Shown here: positions 1 through 12,000 of the stretch, in pieces
Position numbering within the stretch: position 1 is the stretch's first letter
How the letters are laid out: each line of letters begins with the position of its first letter
Assembly (NCBI GenBank): GCA_017562135.1
Contig: QEYB01001312.1
Coordinates: 1,178,001 to 1,242,000 of the forward strand
Reading direction: 5' to 3'
Length of the DNA: 64,000 bases
DNA from: Dipylidium caninum
Lineage: Eukaryota > Platyhelminthes > Cestoda > Cyclophyllidea > Dipylidiidae
The notes under the pieces: generated by a model
Databases searched by the model: none
What the model was told of the DNA's origin: nothing
What the model saw: the letters and a program-made list of their open reading frames with translations, nothing else
Position numbers and translations under genes: made by a program

Positions 1-11
1 GGGCTTTCTGG
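1..11 (+). other. Last 11 bases of an upstream Notch EGF exon
   Basis: The first 11 bases read as the end of an EGF repeat (G-F-L-G), followed at once by a GTATGT donor at 12. The phase is 1, the same as the acceptor at 4329. Joining them gives G-F-L-G-S-F-C, the usual spacing before the sixth cysteine of an EGF module. The first base is the third position of a codon. This is inferred from a very short stretch. Confidence 0.5.
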
Positions 12-3000
12 GTATGTTTAAAAGGCGTCTCCTCTATCTCCTGCAGTGTAAAGTGGGTCCGGCGGTCTATTGTATGCCTTCCCCTGGAAGTTCAGTCCTT
101 GGTCATTTCTTCAGCGTGTGTGCTCAAAGGTTCGGGAGTATGCCAATGGAGGGAGTGGAGCAATTTTATAAAGGACAAACGGGTCTTTTTTAGCTTACTA
201 ACCGCTCTAGCGTTCTAAATTGGCAGTTTATTCCCTGCTTTAGCCGCCTATATCTATTCCCTTCAGAGGAACTCCAATCCGGTCCAACCGGAAGACTGCA
301 CACCCTACTAATTTGCCTCGGTTTGAAGAGTACTGCTGTAGGGAATAATTTCACCACATTTTCAAAGCCATAATCTTGCGCATAGTTGACATCGTGTCGA
401 CCACCGGGTGATAAGATAGGAAGAGAACGAAGAGCCATTCCACGAAAGTAATTTAGTGTTCCATTCTACTCTACGGTCGTACGATTAGCATTCGACAGGA
501 CCTGGAAGCCATCCTACGATAACTCCAGTGAAGGGCATTACCAGAATGTATACTGCCGTTCAACCGCTGAATTACTCACGTCATGCCTGATTCACTGTGG
601 TTAGAGTCAAGCCCACACCCCTGTCCCATGTGTCGATGTTCGAGTGCCACTTCACTCCACGATTTAACTCTCTCCACGGAGCCTACTACGCTCCACTTAC
701 CGACCACGCTGTCTGCTAGCTCACCAGCGTACGAATGGTTTGAAGAGTTCATTTTGAGCCGCAACCCTGACCAAGGCGAGGCAATCCTGTTCAGATGCCT
801 GAACGCGGCAATTAATCAGGCACAGACAGCCAGCAAGCCAGTTATGAATCGCTCCTGAGGGACAATAGTGAATAATCGCAGTCTCTCAAGCCCCTCTCTT
901 GGGGGGAGGGGCGCTTTTCACCTGAAATCCTATTTGTCGTTCACACACAAAAAGAGTCCGACAGGTCATTATCCGCTGAGATTGAGAGTTTCACTTCTGC
1001 CCTTCTGCTTGTAGTGCGTTTACATGGCCCATTTGCTTTTCTTCCAGTGAAGATCTGAGGCAATTTCCTAAGGTCTTATCTATTTCTCTTTTTTTTTCAC
1101 CTTCCTTTTTCTCACCTCACAGTAATATCAACTAATTTGCCTTATCCCGCTGAACGGCACAATAAGTGAACGAGAGGGCTTGAGGGAAAGAGGTAGAGGT
1201 AGAGGGAGAGGGAGCGAGATTGAGGGGCGAGGGGCGAGCGGGATAGCGGGATAGCGGAAAAAAAGCTTTGGCTTCTAGACGCGTAACACCCGATTTTTCA
1301 TCACGAAAACATGCACACGTACACACGCCCCCGAGAACCCACGGGGAGCGATTTAGTGGCCGACTTTGATAGATTAGAATGGGCGGCTGCAGCAATACAG
1401 ACAGTTGTTTTTGCACCCGAATACGTCGGCATATACGTTTGTGTATACTTGCGTTATTCAATCGCTGCCGCTAGCTTACTACTCCGCACAAGACGGCATG
1501 GTTACATTCGTTATGTCAAAGCATTTACGATTGTGCCTGCACTCGTTTTCAACTGTAGCTCAAGGAAAGACATTAGGCGATCTGTCTTGTTGGCTGGTTG
1601 GTTGGTTGGTGTACACGCGCACACCGGCACAGACTCTCATATACCCCGCTCTCCCTGTGGCCTTCAGGAGGCGTCGTCCAACTCTCCCACATCGACAGAG
1701 TCATGCTTCCTCCACACGCCTCTCTACCTTACCTTCACACTTTTTTACGTAACTAAGGTCCCACAGGGGAACACATCTACCTGATGTGAACGCTCAAGGT
1801 GTGTTCAAATTGGGAAAATTCACTTTTGCGTATTCCAGGAAATGATCCAATTGCTTGCGACAGTGTACAGTAGCATAAAACAAGAGGGAGTATTTGAAAG
1901 TAAAGATGGCACTGTGGAAGCACTGACTCTCAAAGGTAACACACCGAGAAGTACTTATTGCTATTTCAAAACGAAGGGGATATCAGGGCAAGCAGTGACG
2001 CCCAAATGAATTGGTGGACGCAGCAGTGGAAGCTGTCTTTGTCTACCACCCGAGGGCAAATACGTGTCGACACGAGGAGCACATGATTTGTGGCAGCAAG
2101 CAGAAGATCCGAATATGTTTCTCACAAGTGGTATTGGACGAGGACGGGGGCGGCGGGGGGTCATTGTTTTGCTGCCAATGCAGCCATGAGTCACTTCTGC
2201 CCCGATGTCGGACACGGCGGTAACAAATGTCTCCCCATCCCTCTCCTCTCGTCCATCCCACCTCCGCTTTTCGTGACCTCACACCAGAAAGGACTCAAAC
2301 TGCTCCGTTCGCCTTATTAATTGTCCCGGTCCCAGTTTGCACAAGTTTGTGTGCATCTTCCCGTGTACAGCTGTTTCCGTCAGTCCTTCACCCTATGTAC
2401 GACATCGCTAGGACGAGGGGGAGAAGCCTGCGGGGTGCTGCTTCGTTGGTGTGAAGCCACGGAGCTTTCACTTTGGCATTTTTGGACGCACGTGCAGATG
2501 TGTTGTGCGTGTGTGTGTGTGTGTGTATGTGGGTGCGGGTGCGGGTGCGGGTGTGTTTGTGTGTACTGGAAGATGAAATGACTGACCCCATTGAGAGCCC
2601 AGCAGCGTCAACGACTTGTGGCCTGTATGCGAATATACAAGGAGGAATTAATCACATATGCCATGTGTACCGTCAGCATCGATAGTTTGCTTTCAATACT
2701 GTCACTCCGGGCAGGCCTGCCTCTTTCGTCGTTGGCGATGCCTTCCACGTCTGCAGCCACACTTCGGTTCACGAGCGAAATCAGTGGTTGACTAACATTT
2801 AAAAATCGCAAGGTATGGAGGCTTTGCTGAAATAAACTACTTCATTAATCTCGTTTAAAACAAGGAGTCCGTGGACGTTCTCGTTTTTCACACTTGGCAA
2901 GCATCCCTGTTCCGGGAAGAGGCATCATCGGCTTATTCTGCTGGGCAGGATGGTGGCCTAATATCGAGAAAAGAGCGCGGATTTAACTGGTATCTGTTGG

Positions 3001-6000
3001 TGAAGAGACAGTCGGGTTCAAATGCGCAGAGGAGAAACGCAGGTTCGTGTGCCATGGAGTCCAGATTTATTGGGGGCGGCTTTAGGGAAGAGGCCTACTT
3101 CGGTGGGAGTGCTTTCACTCTTGCAGCGCTTTACGATATTCGGCTGGGATGCGGGTTAAATTTTCAGGTTGCTTTCCTCACAAGCCTCATAGTAGCTCTT
3201 GGCAGCCATCGACACTGAGACGTCAGCTTTTTGACTCTGCTAAGTCAGTAAAAGAGCCAACTGAGGAGGAGGAGGAGGAGGAGGAGGAGGAAAAGAAGGC
3301 AGTGTGATACTGCGCATGATCCCCGAAAAGTCGGCTGGTCGTGAGTGATATCAAGCTTCCAGCTAATAACTTTCATCCTGCCCGTCGTTAACTCAGTGAC
3401 GTTCAAGAACTTCGGTTTGCTTTGATTATGTTTTGAGCCTGTTAAATAATCTGATTACGTCGAAACATTTTGGAGAGAAAACCCTCCTCCCTTGGAATCA
3501 TGGACTCTTCCGACTTCACTTGGGAAAAGGCAATGCGCTAATTTCGTTCACTCTAAGTCCCAAAGTTTGCAAACCAGATGGGAGGCGTAATTCACCCTAA
3601 TAATAAACTTTTAAACTAAATAATTTCAGTCAAATCCTTCTCCAAGCAGTCATGACATGGTGTATTGCCACAGCACAGGATCCCCCCCCGCCTGCCCCCA
3701 CGGCGATCCGTTCCTTTGACTAGCTAGTCTGTAGCGAACAGTTTCAGTCGAAATCAAGAGGACAGACTGGCAATGTCAGGGAAGATCCGTGTGGTGTTGT
3801 TTCGTAGACATTGAAATTCTTGGGGATGAATGGCCGCAATGGCGTTGCGTGTGTGTGTGTGCCTCTGTCTACCTCTTCACTCGGCCTATCTGTCTGCCTG
3901 TCTGTCCTTCTATGTGCATCGGTGGAGTTGACTGTCGTGAGGGTGTTGAAATGGACACGTAAAAACATTTAGACGCCCTAGTTGTGGCCCCAACGCTGTC
4001 ACTGCGTTGACCCCCTGCATACACGCCCATACGAGTGAATATCCCCTCCCATTTTCTCCTCCAAGTCTCCTTTTTTAAAGTTTCCCTGCTTAGCTCCCAG
4101 ACTTTTGGATTCACGCCGAAAAGGGACTGAGAGCGGCAGTCTAACGCCTAAGCATCTCACCTTAGATGGGCACTTTTAGAGGTGGTCGTGATTCTCCGAA
4201 TCACCGGAATCGACAATTTGATGAGAGTGATCACACGCTTCATATTATCTAAACAATCATTGTAGCATTGTCTTATTGCTATTATTATCATCATCGCCGT
4301 CGTTATGAGATGCTATCTTTTGTGACAGGCAGCTTCTGCGAATCGAGAGAGCCCTGCTATGGTGTCGACTGCGGGTCTCACGGCCACTGTGAAGCGGATC
4401 AGTGCGTCTGCGATGCGGGCTGGGATGGATCTAAATGTGACATGCCGCTTTCGGAAGCCAAGACTAATCCACAACCTCCTGCACTCATCTGCGACGACGC
4501 ACCCTGCGCTAACCATGCCCAGTGTCTGCCTCTGCCAAAGTCTTCGCCCTCTGGCCAAAGCTTCCGTTGTCTCTGCGAGACTGCTTTGGGTAGATTCACT
4601 GGTATGCTTTCAGCCCTTGTTATCCGCAGTGGACCTTTCTTTCACCCAAGAGCAGAATAGCGGCAGGGACTGAGTCTTTGCTCAGGGTTACGGCCCAGAT
4701 GATTGGAGTAGCCCTATGAACCGCCTATTCTATTTTGGATACTACTTTTGGGGAAATATAGTCACTCTGGGGATGGTTTGCCGTGTCTACCTCTCAGATT
4801 ATCCTAGTACCAAGCATCCGGGGGCTGGAAATTCATAAAGTGCGGCGTGTTTGCGGAGGGTTGTGAGGTAAGGAGGTCGTCTAGCAACAATGTTACCACG
4901 CACCGAAGGTGGTCTTCATACTGAGCATTTAGCAGTGTCTCCTTCACAGATGTCGCTAAGCGGACTTGAAAGGCGACCTACCACCGATCTGATGCAAACA
5001 GAATACACAAGAAGGGGTACTCGCGAAATGTTGCCTCAGTAGCCCAACACCTGAAAATGCGTCCTTTAACGCACGTTAATAAACTTCGAAACGTCTCAAA
5101 TGGGCAGCGTGGGGAGGGTCTTCATCCTGCCACTTGCACACCAGATTAGTAAGCGGAGCCGCAGCCAGCGGAGGTTGTGCCGCAGACTCCACGGGCCACT
5201 GCACGTCACCGATCTCATCATTCGAAAACGACGCTGCTCTTTCTGGTCTAGTCTGCCTGTACCCCATCCTATGGTTGTCATATTCAGACCGATGGGCAGG
5301 CTTGCAATCTCGAGACCCTCTGACCATACCCTTTTAATGTGGACTTTGCTTGATTTGAGCAACCATCTTATTTTTTTTTAATTTACATTTTCTTGCGTCA
5401 TTTGCCTACATAATCATGGCCTATTTAGCGAGAGACATGCGTCCCCAGAGCGTAGGAGTTGGTGGACTGCGAAGGTGACTCGATTTTATCTGTGGCAGAA
5501 CTTGGTCACAGCTTGTGGCGAGTTTCTCGAGGCCTCGTATTCGAGGAATGCGCTAAACCTCAGACCTCACTGCTCTCTGTTTACAAGTAATTGGAGCGTT
5601 CATGTGATCTGGAAATATTTTTTTGTTGATTCACTTAGAAATTTACCTCTCTTTGTCCACCACCCTTCACCCGTTGAATAAGTTCCAGATTAACTTTTCT
5701 CGTTTTTCCGCCACTAGTAAATCAAAGTTGGTTTCAGAGATATCTACTTAGGAATTTTAGTTTGGCAAGGAGAAGCGCTGTCGGTTTCAGGTCTTTCCAA
5801 CCTGTCCTCATCGACCGCGAATATTCCGCCCACCGAGAAACGTACGTCTTGGCGTCCTCGGCGAGGCCTCCTCTTCCAAGGCGTCGAGTCAGTCAAGAGG
5901 CGTGTGACGAAGCTGTGGTTGCATTTCCGTGGCTCTTCGTTGAGAAGCACATGGTCTTACAACCTCTAATTGCTAAAAAATGACTCCTGGATATTAGAAA

Positions 6001-9000
6001 GAGAATGTTAGATGACATTTTCAACTCTTTGGACTCACACCTTTTCGTATTCCTTTCACGTGAGAACTCTGTAAGGTCAAATTTTTGCCTGCCATCATAG
6101 TGCACTCGGCAGTTCCGGGTGTACTTATGAGTCAAAAGAAGTGCCCACGACTGATGTCGCGAGATCGTCCTATAATCTCCAACCGCAGAGGGTTTGCTCT
6201 CTCGTTAAAGGTTTACAATGCGACGAGGACATTGATGAATGCGTGGGGGAGCCGTGCCGCAATGGTGGGAAGTGTGTGAACACCGCCGGCTCCTTTGTAT
6301 GCCTCTGTCCGGTGGGTTTTGAGGGCCCCGTCTGTGAGACGAGGGTGGACCCCTGTGATACCACCTACGGACCGGTCTGTGCCAACGGCGGAGTCTGCAG
6401 TACTGTCAACGGACGTGCTACCTGCCGCTGTCCTCAAGGCTTCAGCGGATCTCGATGCGAGGTCAGTGTCTTCCCTGGCATTTCGACTCCATCTAACTTC
6501 ATATACGGATTTCTTGTCTGAATATGTTCAACCAGTTTATCACAAGCGTCACCACCTTTTGTGATAAGGAGGCTAAGTAAATTAACTTGGCAGGCGGAGA
6601 TTTTTTTTCATATCTCTTGGAAAATTTGTCTACCTGCTCGAGACCACTAGTTGCACTCTCGTAGCGTATGGGTCAGTGAAATTTCTACTTTCTTCGCTTA
6701 GTCAACTGGCCTTCACTGCCCAATGCCTTTTCATCTCGTCATCCTTTCACCACTTGGGCAGGATGGGTGTATTAAACTCTACCTTCTTCTGCCGTTAAGA
6801 TTTCCATTTGTCTCAATTTTACATCATGTGAATACATTAGTCACCTTGTGCCTTCAGGGAAACGTACTACGTCAAGACGCCACTGGTATGCTGCCAAAGC
6901 ATGGGCTACGACATTCTTAAATCGAGCCTGTTACATCAGGGGGTGATATTTCCTGCCAGACAAGTCACATTTCATCCTCTGTGCAAACCGACTCAAGTTC
7001 CATAAAATACCACCAACTTAATAGCCTCTATGCTTTCTGTCCAGCGCGGAGGAGCAGAAGACTTGTACAACCGCCTTTGGCACGAACAGTCAAAACGACC
7101 TGGGACACGCCATAGCGACTGGTCCACTGGGTCAATACGATTAACACCCGAAAATAGGTTCTTGTCACTATACTAGTCGTTGTAGGAGACAGAAAGCAGA
7201 GATGTTGTCATTCCCGTTCTTTTTCATCTATCCTGGACTCACATGATTTCGGTCAAAGTCCCTGTTTAAGGGAAATGGAGGTTCATAGTTGTAATTTCCC
7301 TAATTTCCTGGGATTCCGTCAAAGTTCTCCCTCTGATAAACTTTCTATAGTCTTATCGCATCAGCCATCGTCGGCTCTTGAGCACTCTTCGAAATCGCCG
7401 GTCCACCACTAGTCCAGTTGTGGACATTTTTCACCGTGCCGTCGGGGATTTGGTGTAATGTCCAGCATGGACGCTTTGCAGATGCCAACGCTAACGCCTG
7501 CGGCCTTGCTCTACGATCTCCACAGTCCGACATTCAGCGGAGCATATATTGAAATGCCCACACAGAAGCGAGACATTCAAGTTTCCCTTGTCTTCAATTA
7601 GTGCGTAACATCCCTAAATGGCGCCGGAGGCTTATCAGAATTGCCCATCCGCCAGGTGGTGGGGGCGGAAAGTTCAGCATCGTCTACCTAGCTAAACCAA
7701 ACGGGTGGTACCCTCATTGCCGAATTGGTAGTACCTTGAGTCCATTATGGTCTCCGTCAATAGTGAAGAAGTCTGGTAAAGGGTAAAGGATGCGACTTTT
7801 GCTGAAGACAACAGGGCGGTACGCGTTGCCTTGGGGGGTTGGAGATTCATTTGCTCGGCGGTCCACTTTATCCCAGTGCCTGGGCGATTTTAGACTCCAT
7901 GGTAGTGATAGCAAAGAGTGGCGACGGAGGGACCGATTCCACTTCGGCGTACTTTCGGTTTTTGAACCACTTCTCAAGCATTTTGACTCTAGTGCCTTCA
8001 TTTTCACTCGGGGCTTGTTTGTCCTTTAGCTCAACATACCTGTTTCACGCCTCTGGGAGTGGTGATTAATCCTTATTCGGGGAAAAGAATGTGTTAATTG
8101 TGAGAAAAGAGGCGAATTTGGCTTTTTACTGCGTGGATATTCCGTGTCCACAACGAGAACAGTAGCCCTGATGGAGTGGCAGGGTGGTTGTTAGTCAAGC
8201 GGACGCGAAAACCTTAGATAATAGCTACTTTATTGTAATAACTTCCTCGAATTTAAACATATTCTACACTTCAAAAGACCTCTCCGATTGCCTACCCTGC
8301 CGGTTCACCCACCCATCTACTCTTCCGTCCATATATCGTATACACACGCTTACACACACATACCACACATGTGCAATACTCTGGGAACAAGGCGGCAGGA
8401 ATCAAACGCAGCCCTGCTTCTCGTTCCCAGAGATTAATCGACGCAGATATATATACACACAGAGACACACACAAAAGCACACGTCCACTCAGTTAAAATT
8501 AACAGCACTGTTCTCAACAATCCACTTGTCGTTGTGTCTTAAGTTGGAAGCGGACGAGTGTGCTCGACGACCTTGCCTCAACGGAGGGGTCTGTGTGCCA
8601 TTCTTCGGCTCCTACACGTGTCGCTGTCCTCCCGACTTCTCCGGACCTCACTGCGAGCGGTCCTTTGCATTCTCGCCATGCTCAAACCAGGTACGGTTTT
8701 CTCTATTGAGTGCTTGGGTTTGCATGTGAAAATCGGCCAAATGGTTAGTCACAGTGGCTACCGCACATGCACACAGGGTGTTTCTGCCAGCATTAGGCGG
8801 TTGCTTCCTTCGTCGTCAACGTAGCCGAAACACCTCCAATGCCTGTTCAAACTTGATTTCTGCGTGGATGTGTCGATCGCTTTGACTCCTTGTGGGTTCG
8901 TCACCTTCATTTTTCACGCGGATGAAGTCAGTATATGCCGATTTGCCAAATTCTTCTTATCTCGGTATATGCTCTACTTACTTGGTCGACCAGCTGTCGT

Positions 9001-12000
9001 CAGTGGCACAGGAAGAGTTCTATAGAGCGAGCATCATTCGAATCTCGGGAGTCACCTTTGGATTAGCTGCGAACTCCGCTCCAGCCCAAGTCAAAGTAGT
9101 TAGTGGAAGATCTTCCCTCAACAGAGAAGGCGAAGATAAACTTGGTATGAAGAAAAATTTATCCTTTGACTCAACGGTGGAAAGTATGGATGTCTGGGTA
9201 CTTTTCAAGATGAATTAGGACATTCCGACATCTACGCCGCCTTCGAAGCGACCGCCTCCTCTACTGACACCCACACAGTCCATGATTCATGACGCTTCAG
9301 CCCACCTCCACCCACGTCTCGCTCTCCCCCTCCGCCCCCACACGGCGAGTAGCTTAATCACAGAAGACGCACAGTCTATGCAAATGCACTGGACTACCTT
9401 AATTACCCTTGAATATCCCTAAGTGGGGATGAAAATGTTTCCGCCTGCAGTGGCCATTGTTCTACCAATGTTATTTCCAACTGTAAAACCATGCCTCTGT
9501 GACAGGCATGTGTAGGCATGTGTGTAAGTTTACAGCGAAAGTTGGAAAAGGGGAGGCCGACCGCATCACCGCCCGTCGGCGTCCCGGCCACTATTGTGCA
9601 ACAGTGGGTGTTCCACATGGCCTCAGACATAATAAGGCCTACGACCGGTCAAGAATACTGCGCCGCTTATTGTTTCGTTCTGTTCCCAAAAATTTCCGTT
9701 TTTCCTCTCTTCACGCTCATATGAACTGGCGACCCGTTACGAGGGGGACCAATTGTATTCGTGTCGGTAGAATTTTCTTCAAATGATTTCTTTTTCGCAT
9801 CATTTGTCACTTAATGTCAATCATTTTTCCACACACTTCTTGTAGAAAGTTCTATCCTCTTATAACACCGCGTTGAGTGTGTTTTGTCGACAGTTCATCT
9901 TTCATCAAACTTGCGGATGAAAGGTGGTACTGCGCTTATTACGGCAGTTTCGGCGGCTTCATCGCCCCAACACGAAATGCATACAATCGGAGAGGGCCAG
10001 GTATGTAAGAAAGTGAATGGTAACGAGTAAAGTAGAGAAGTTTTACCGTAGATCTACTTCTTGACGCCTCTAAACAAAGTAGTTTAGAAGTTTACCTGAT
10101 TTACTTTTCTGCGCCTCCAATGACTCGACTGAGGGTAACCGAAAGCCTCGAATACTCACAGGCTAATGCGGTGGCTATGGCATCCTCCGCTTTCATTTTT
10201 ACAGAATTTTTGGCAGTCGAATTTTACTAGAAAACTTCTACAGGGGGTGACTCTGTCTTCTGAAAGTGACAGAGACGTTTTATCTCACAAGCCTCGCAGA
10301 ATCACCCCACTTGAAGCCTGCGATGCGTGTTAGCTCTTGCCTTGGCTATCAGAATTCCGAAGGGGGTCTACCCTCGCATCATTGACGTCAGTTTGTTCTT
10401 TTATGTCGTCGAGTGCCCCTGCAACTGGATAATTTTAACTCATCATCATCATCATCATGTGTGTGTGTGTGTGTGTGCTATTCTGTGGAAGGAGAAGGCC
10501 ACGTCATGGAACGCTCGAGTAGCCTCGAGCGGGTGGCAGGGGGCGATGAAGAAAAGTAATTCTAACATTTGGGGCATCGTCAACTGTCCTCCGCCCCGTG
10601 TGAAGTGTTGCCAGCGCATGCGTCAGGATTTTCGTAAGACCGCGAAGCGGTGCTCTAATAATGGGTGAAAACTGCTGCAGTCATCCAAAGGCACTCCAAG
10701 GACGATTTTCGTAGCGAAGCCGTTTACTTCTTGCACATCGCGCAAGAGTCTCCCACCTGCGATACCCCTGACGGACTCAAATGGCGATGGCATACGAGTC
10801 CTCGTCCCCTTTCCGGCATTCCTCTTGTTCGCAGACATTCCCTATTTGTGCACTCGAATGAAATTATTCCATCCGAGAGACCGGATTTACTTACTTGGTC
10901 AGTGTTTTCACGCAAATGTTCGATGAGTGAGGCGAGTGAAGGAGGTTCTCAATTATATTTATGGACTGTTCGCAATTAAAAGTCATTTCTCCGTTGTGTT
11001 TTGTTGACTCTACTTTCCACTTGTTTACTCCTTGTTAGACTTGTCAGAATGGAGGTTACTGTGAGGGCGGGAGCGTCGTGGAGGAGTGTCACTGTCCTCC
11101 CGGTTTCTACGGCCGATACTGCGAGGTGACACTCAATCTCTGCCACCAACTTCTCGAATTCAAACTTAACGTGGATACAGACAGCAGCATTAGTAGTCTG
11201 GGCCGTCTTCTAGGAAACAAGCGAACCCTTTCCCTCACCGCCGCCACCACTGCCCTCCTCGCCAGCTCTGCAGGTGCACAGGTGAAGACAGAGGAGATGC
11301 TCAACTCTCTACACCTTTCTCGCACCGCCCTGGGACCCTGCTACCCTCCTGGCACTCTTCAATGCCTGCCACAACGCGCTACTGGCGACTTCGTGTGCCA
11401 GTGCCGCAACGGCTTCGAAGGCCGCTACTGCGAACAGTTGAGGGACTTCTGTGTCGAGGCCAGTCTCCGGCTCGCCGGCGGAGGGGTATGGCGAAAGTCC
11501 ACATTCATCATTAATTCTCGGCCTACACTTCGTGAGGCCACCACTTTGGCTTATGGCCATATTGTCCGAGCATACATTTCCCATCTCCAACTGAGGCTTT
11601 TTAAGAAGCTCTAAGATGGATTTACCTAAGGCATAAGTTTATTCACCTCATGTCTCAATCTAACTGAAGGTTTTCCAGTACGCCAATGACCTGCACCAAG
11701 TCTTGTCAATATTTCTTCTATCTAAGACATCGACTAGGTCGTTTCGACACGCAACCGCCTGGCAGCCATGTTAAACTGGATTCCTCTAACTATCACAACA
11801 TTCGGATTGTTTGTTTATTCACACTAAGAAGCGCACTATTCCCCCTAAAACCCTAAAATTAAGCTTAAGTGTAAAGACATGTAGTTTTATCATACAATTA
11901 AGGGTTTTTTATAAATTAAGCGAAGTTTGGTTTGTTCCCCGGAATATTGCACAGTTTGCCCTGAATGTCTGCCAATCACTAAACTTTTGTATTAGTACTT

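Noticed and set aside
583..858. 91-codon open frame within the first Notch intron
   Set aside because: No EGF pattern or known domain, no matching splice partners, and a shadow frame exists on the other strand.
5134..5337. Cysteine-containing open frame inside the Notch gene
   Set aside because: The cysteine spacing is not EGF-like, and exons 4329-4601 and 6211-6461 join in phase 1 to complete one EGF module without it.
8184..8543. Open frame extending the EGF exon upstream
   Set aside because: Mostly CA-repeat translation. The acceptor at 8543 matches the phase-0 donor of the previous exon and starts directly at the EGF consensus.
9378..9385. Octamer motif ATGCAAAT in a Notch intron
   Set aside because: A single 8-base match is expected by chance in this length.
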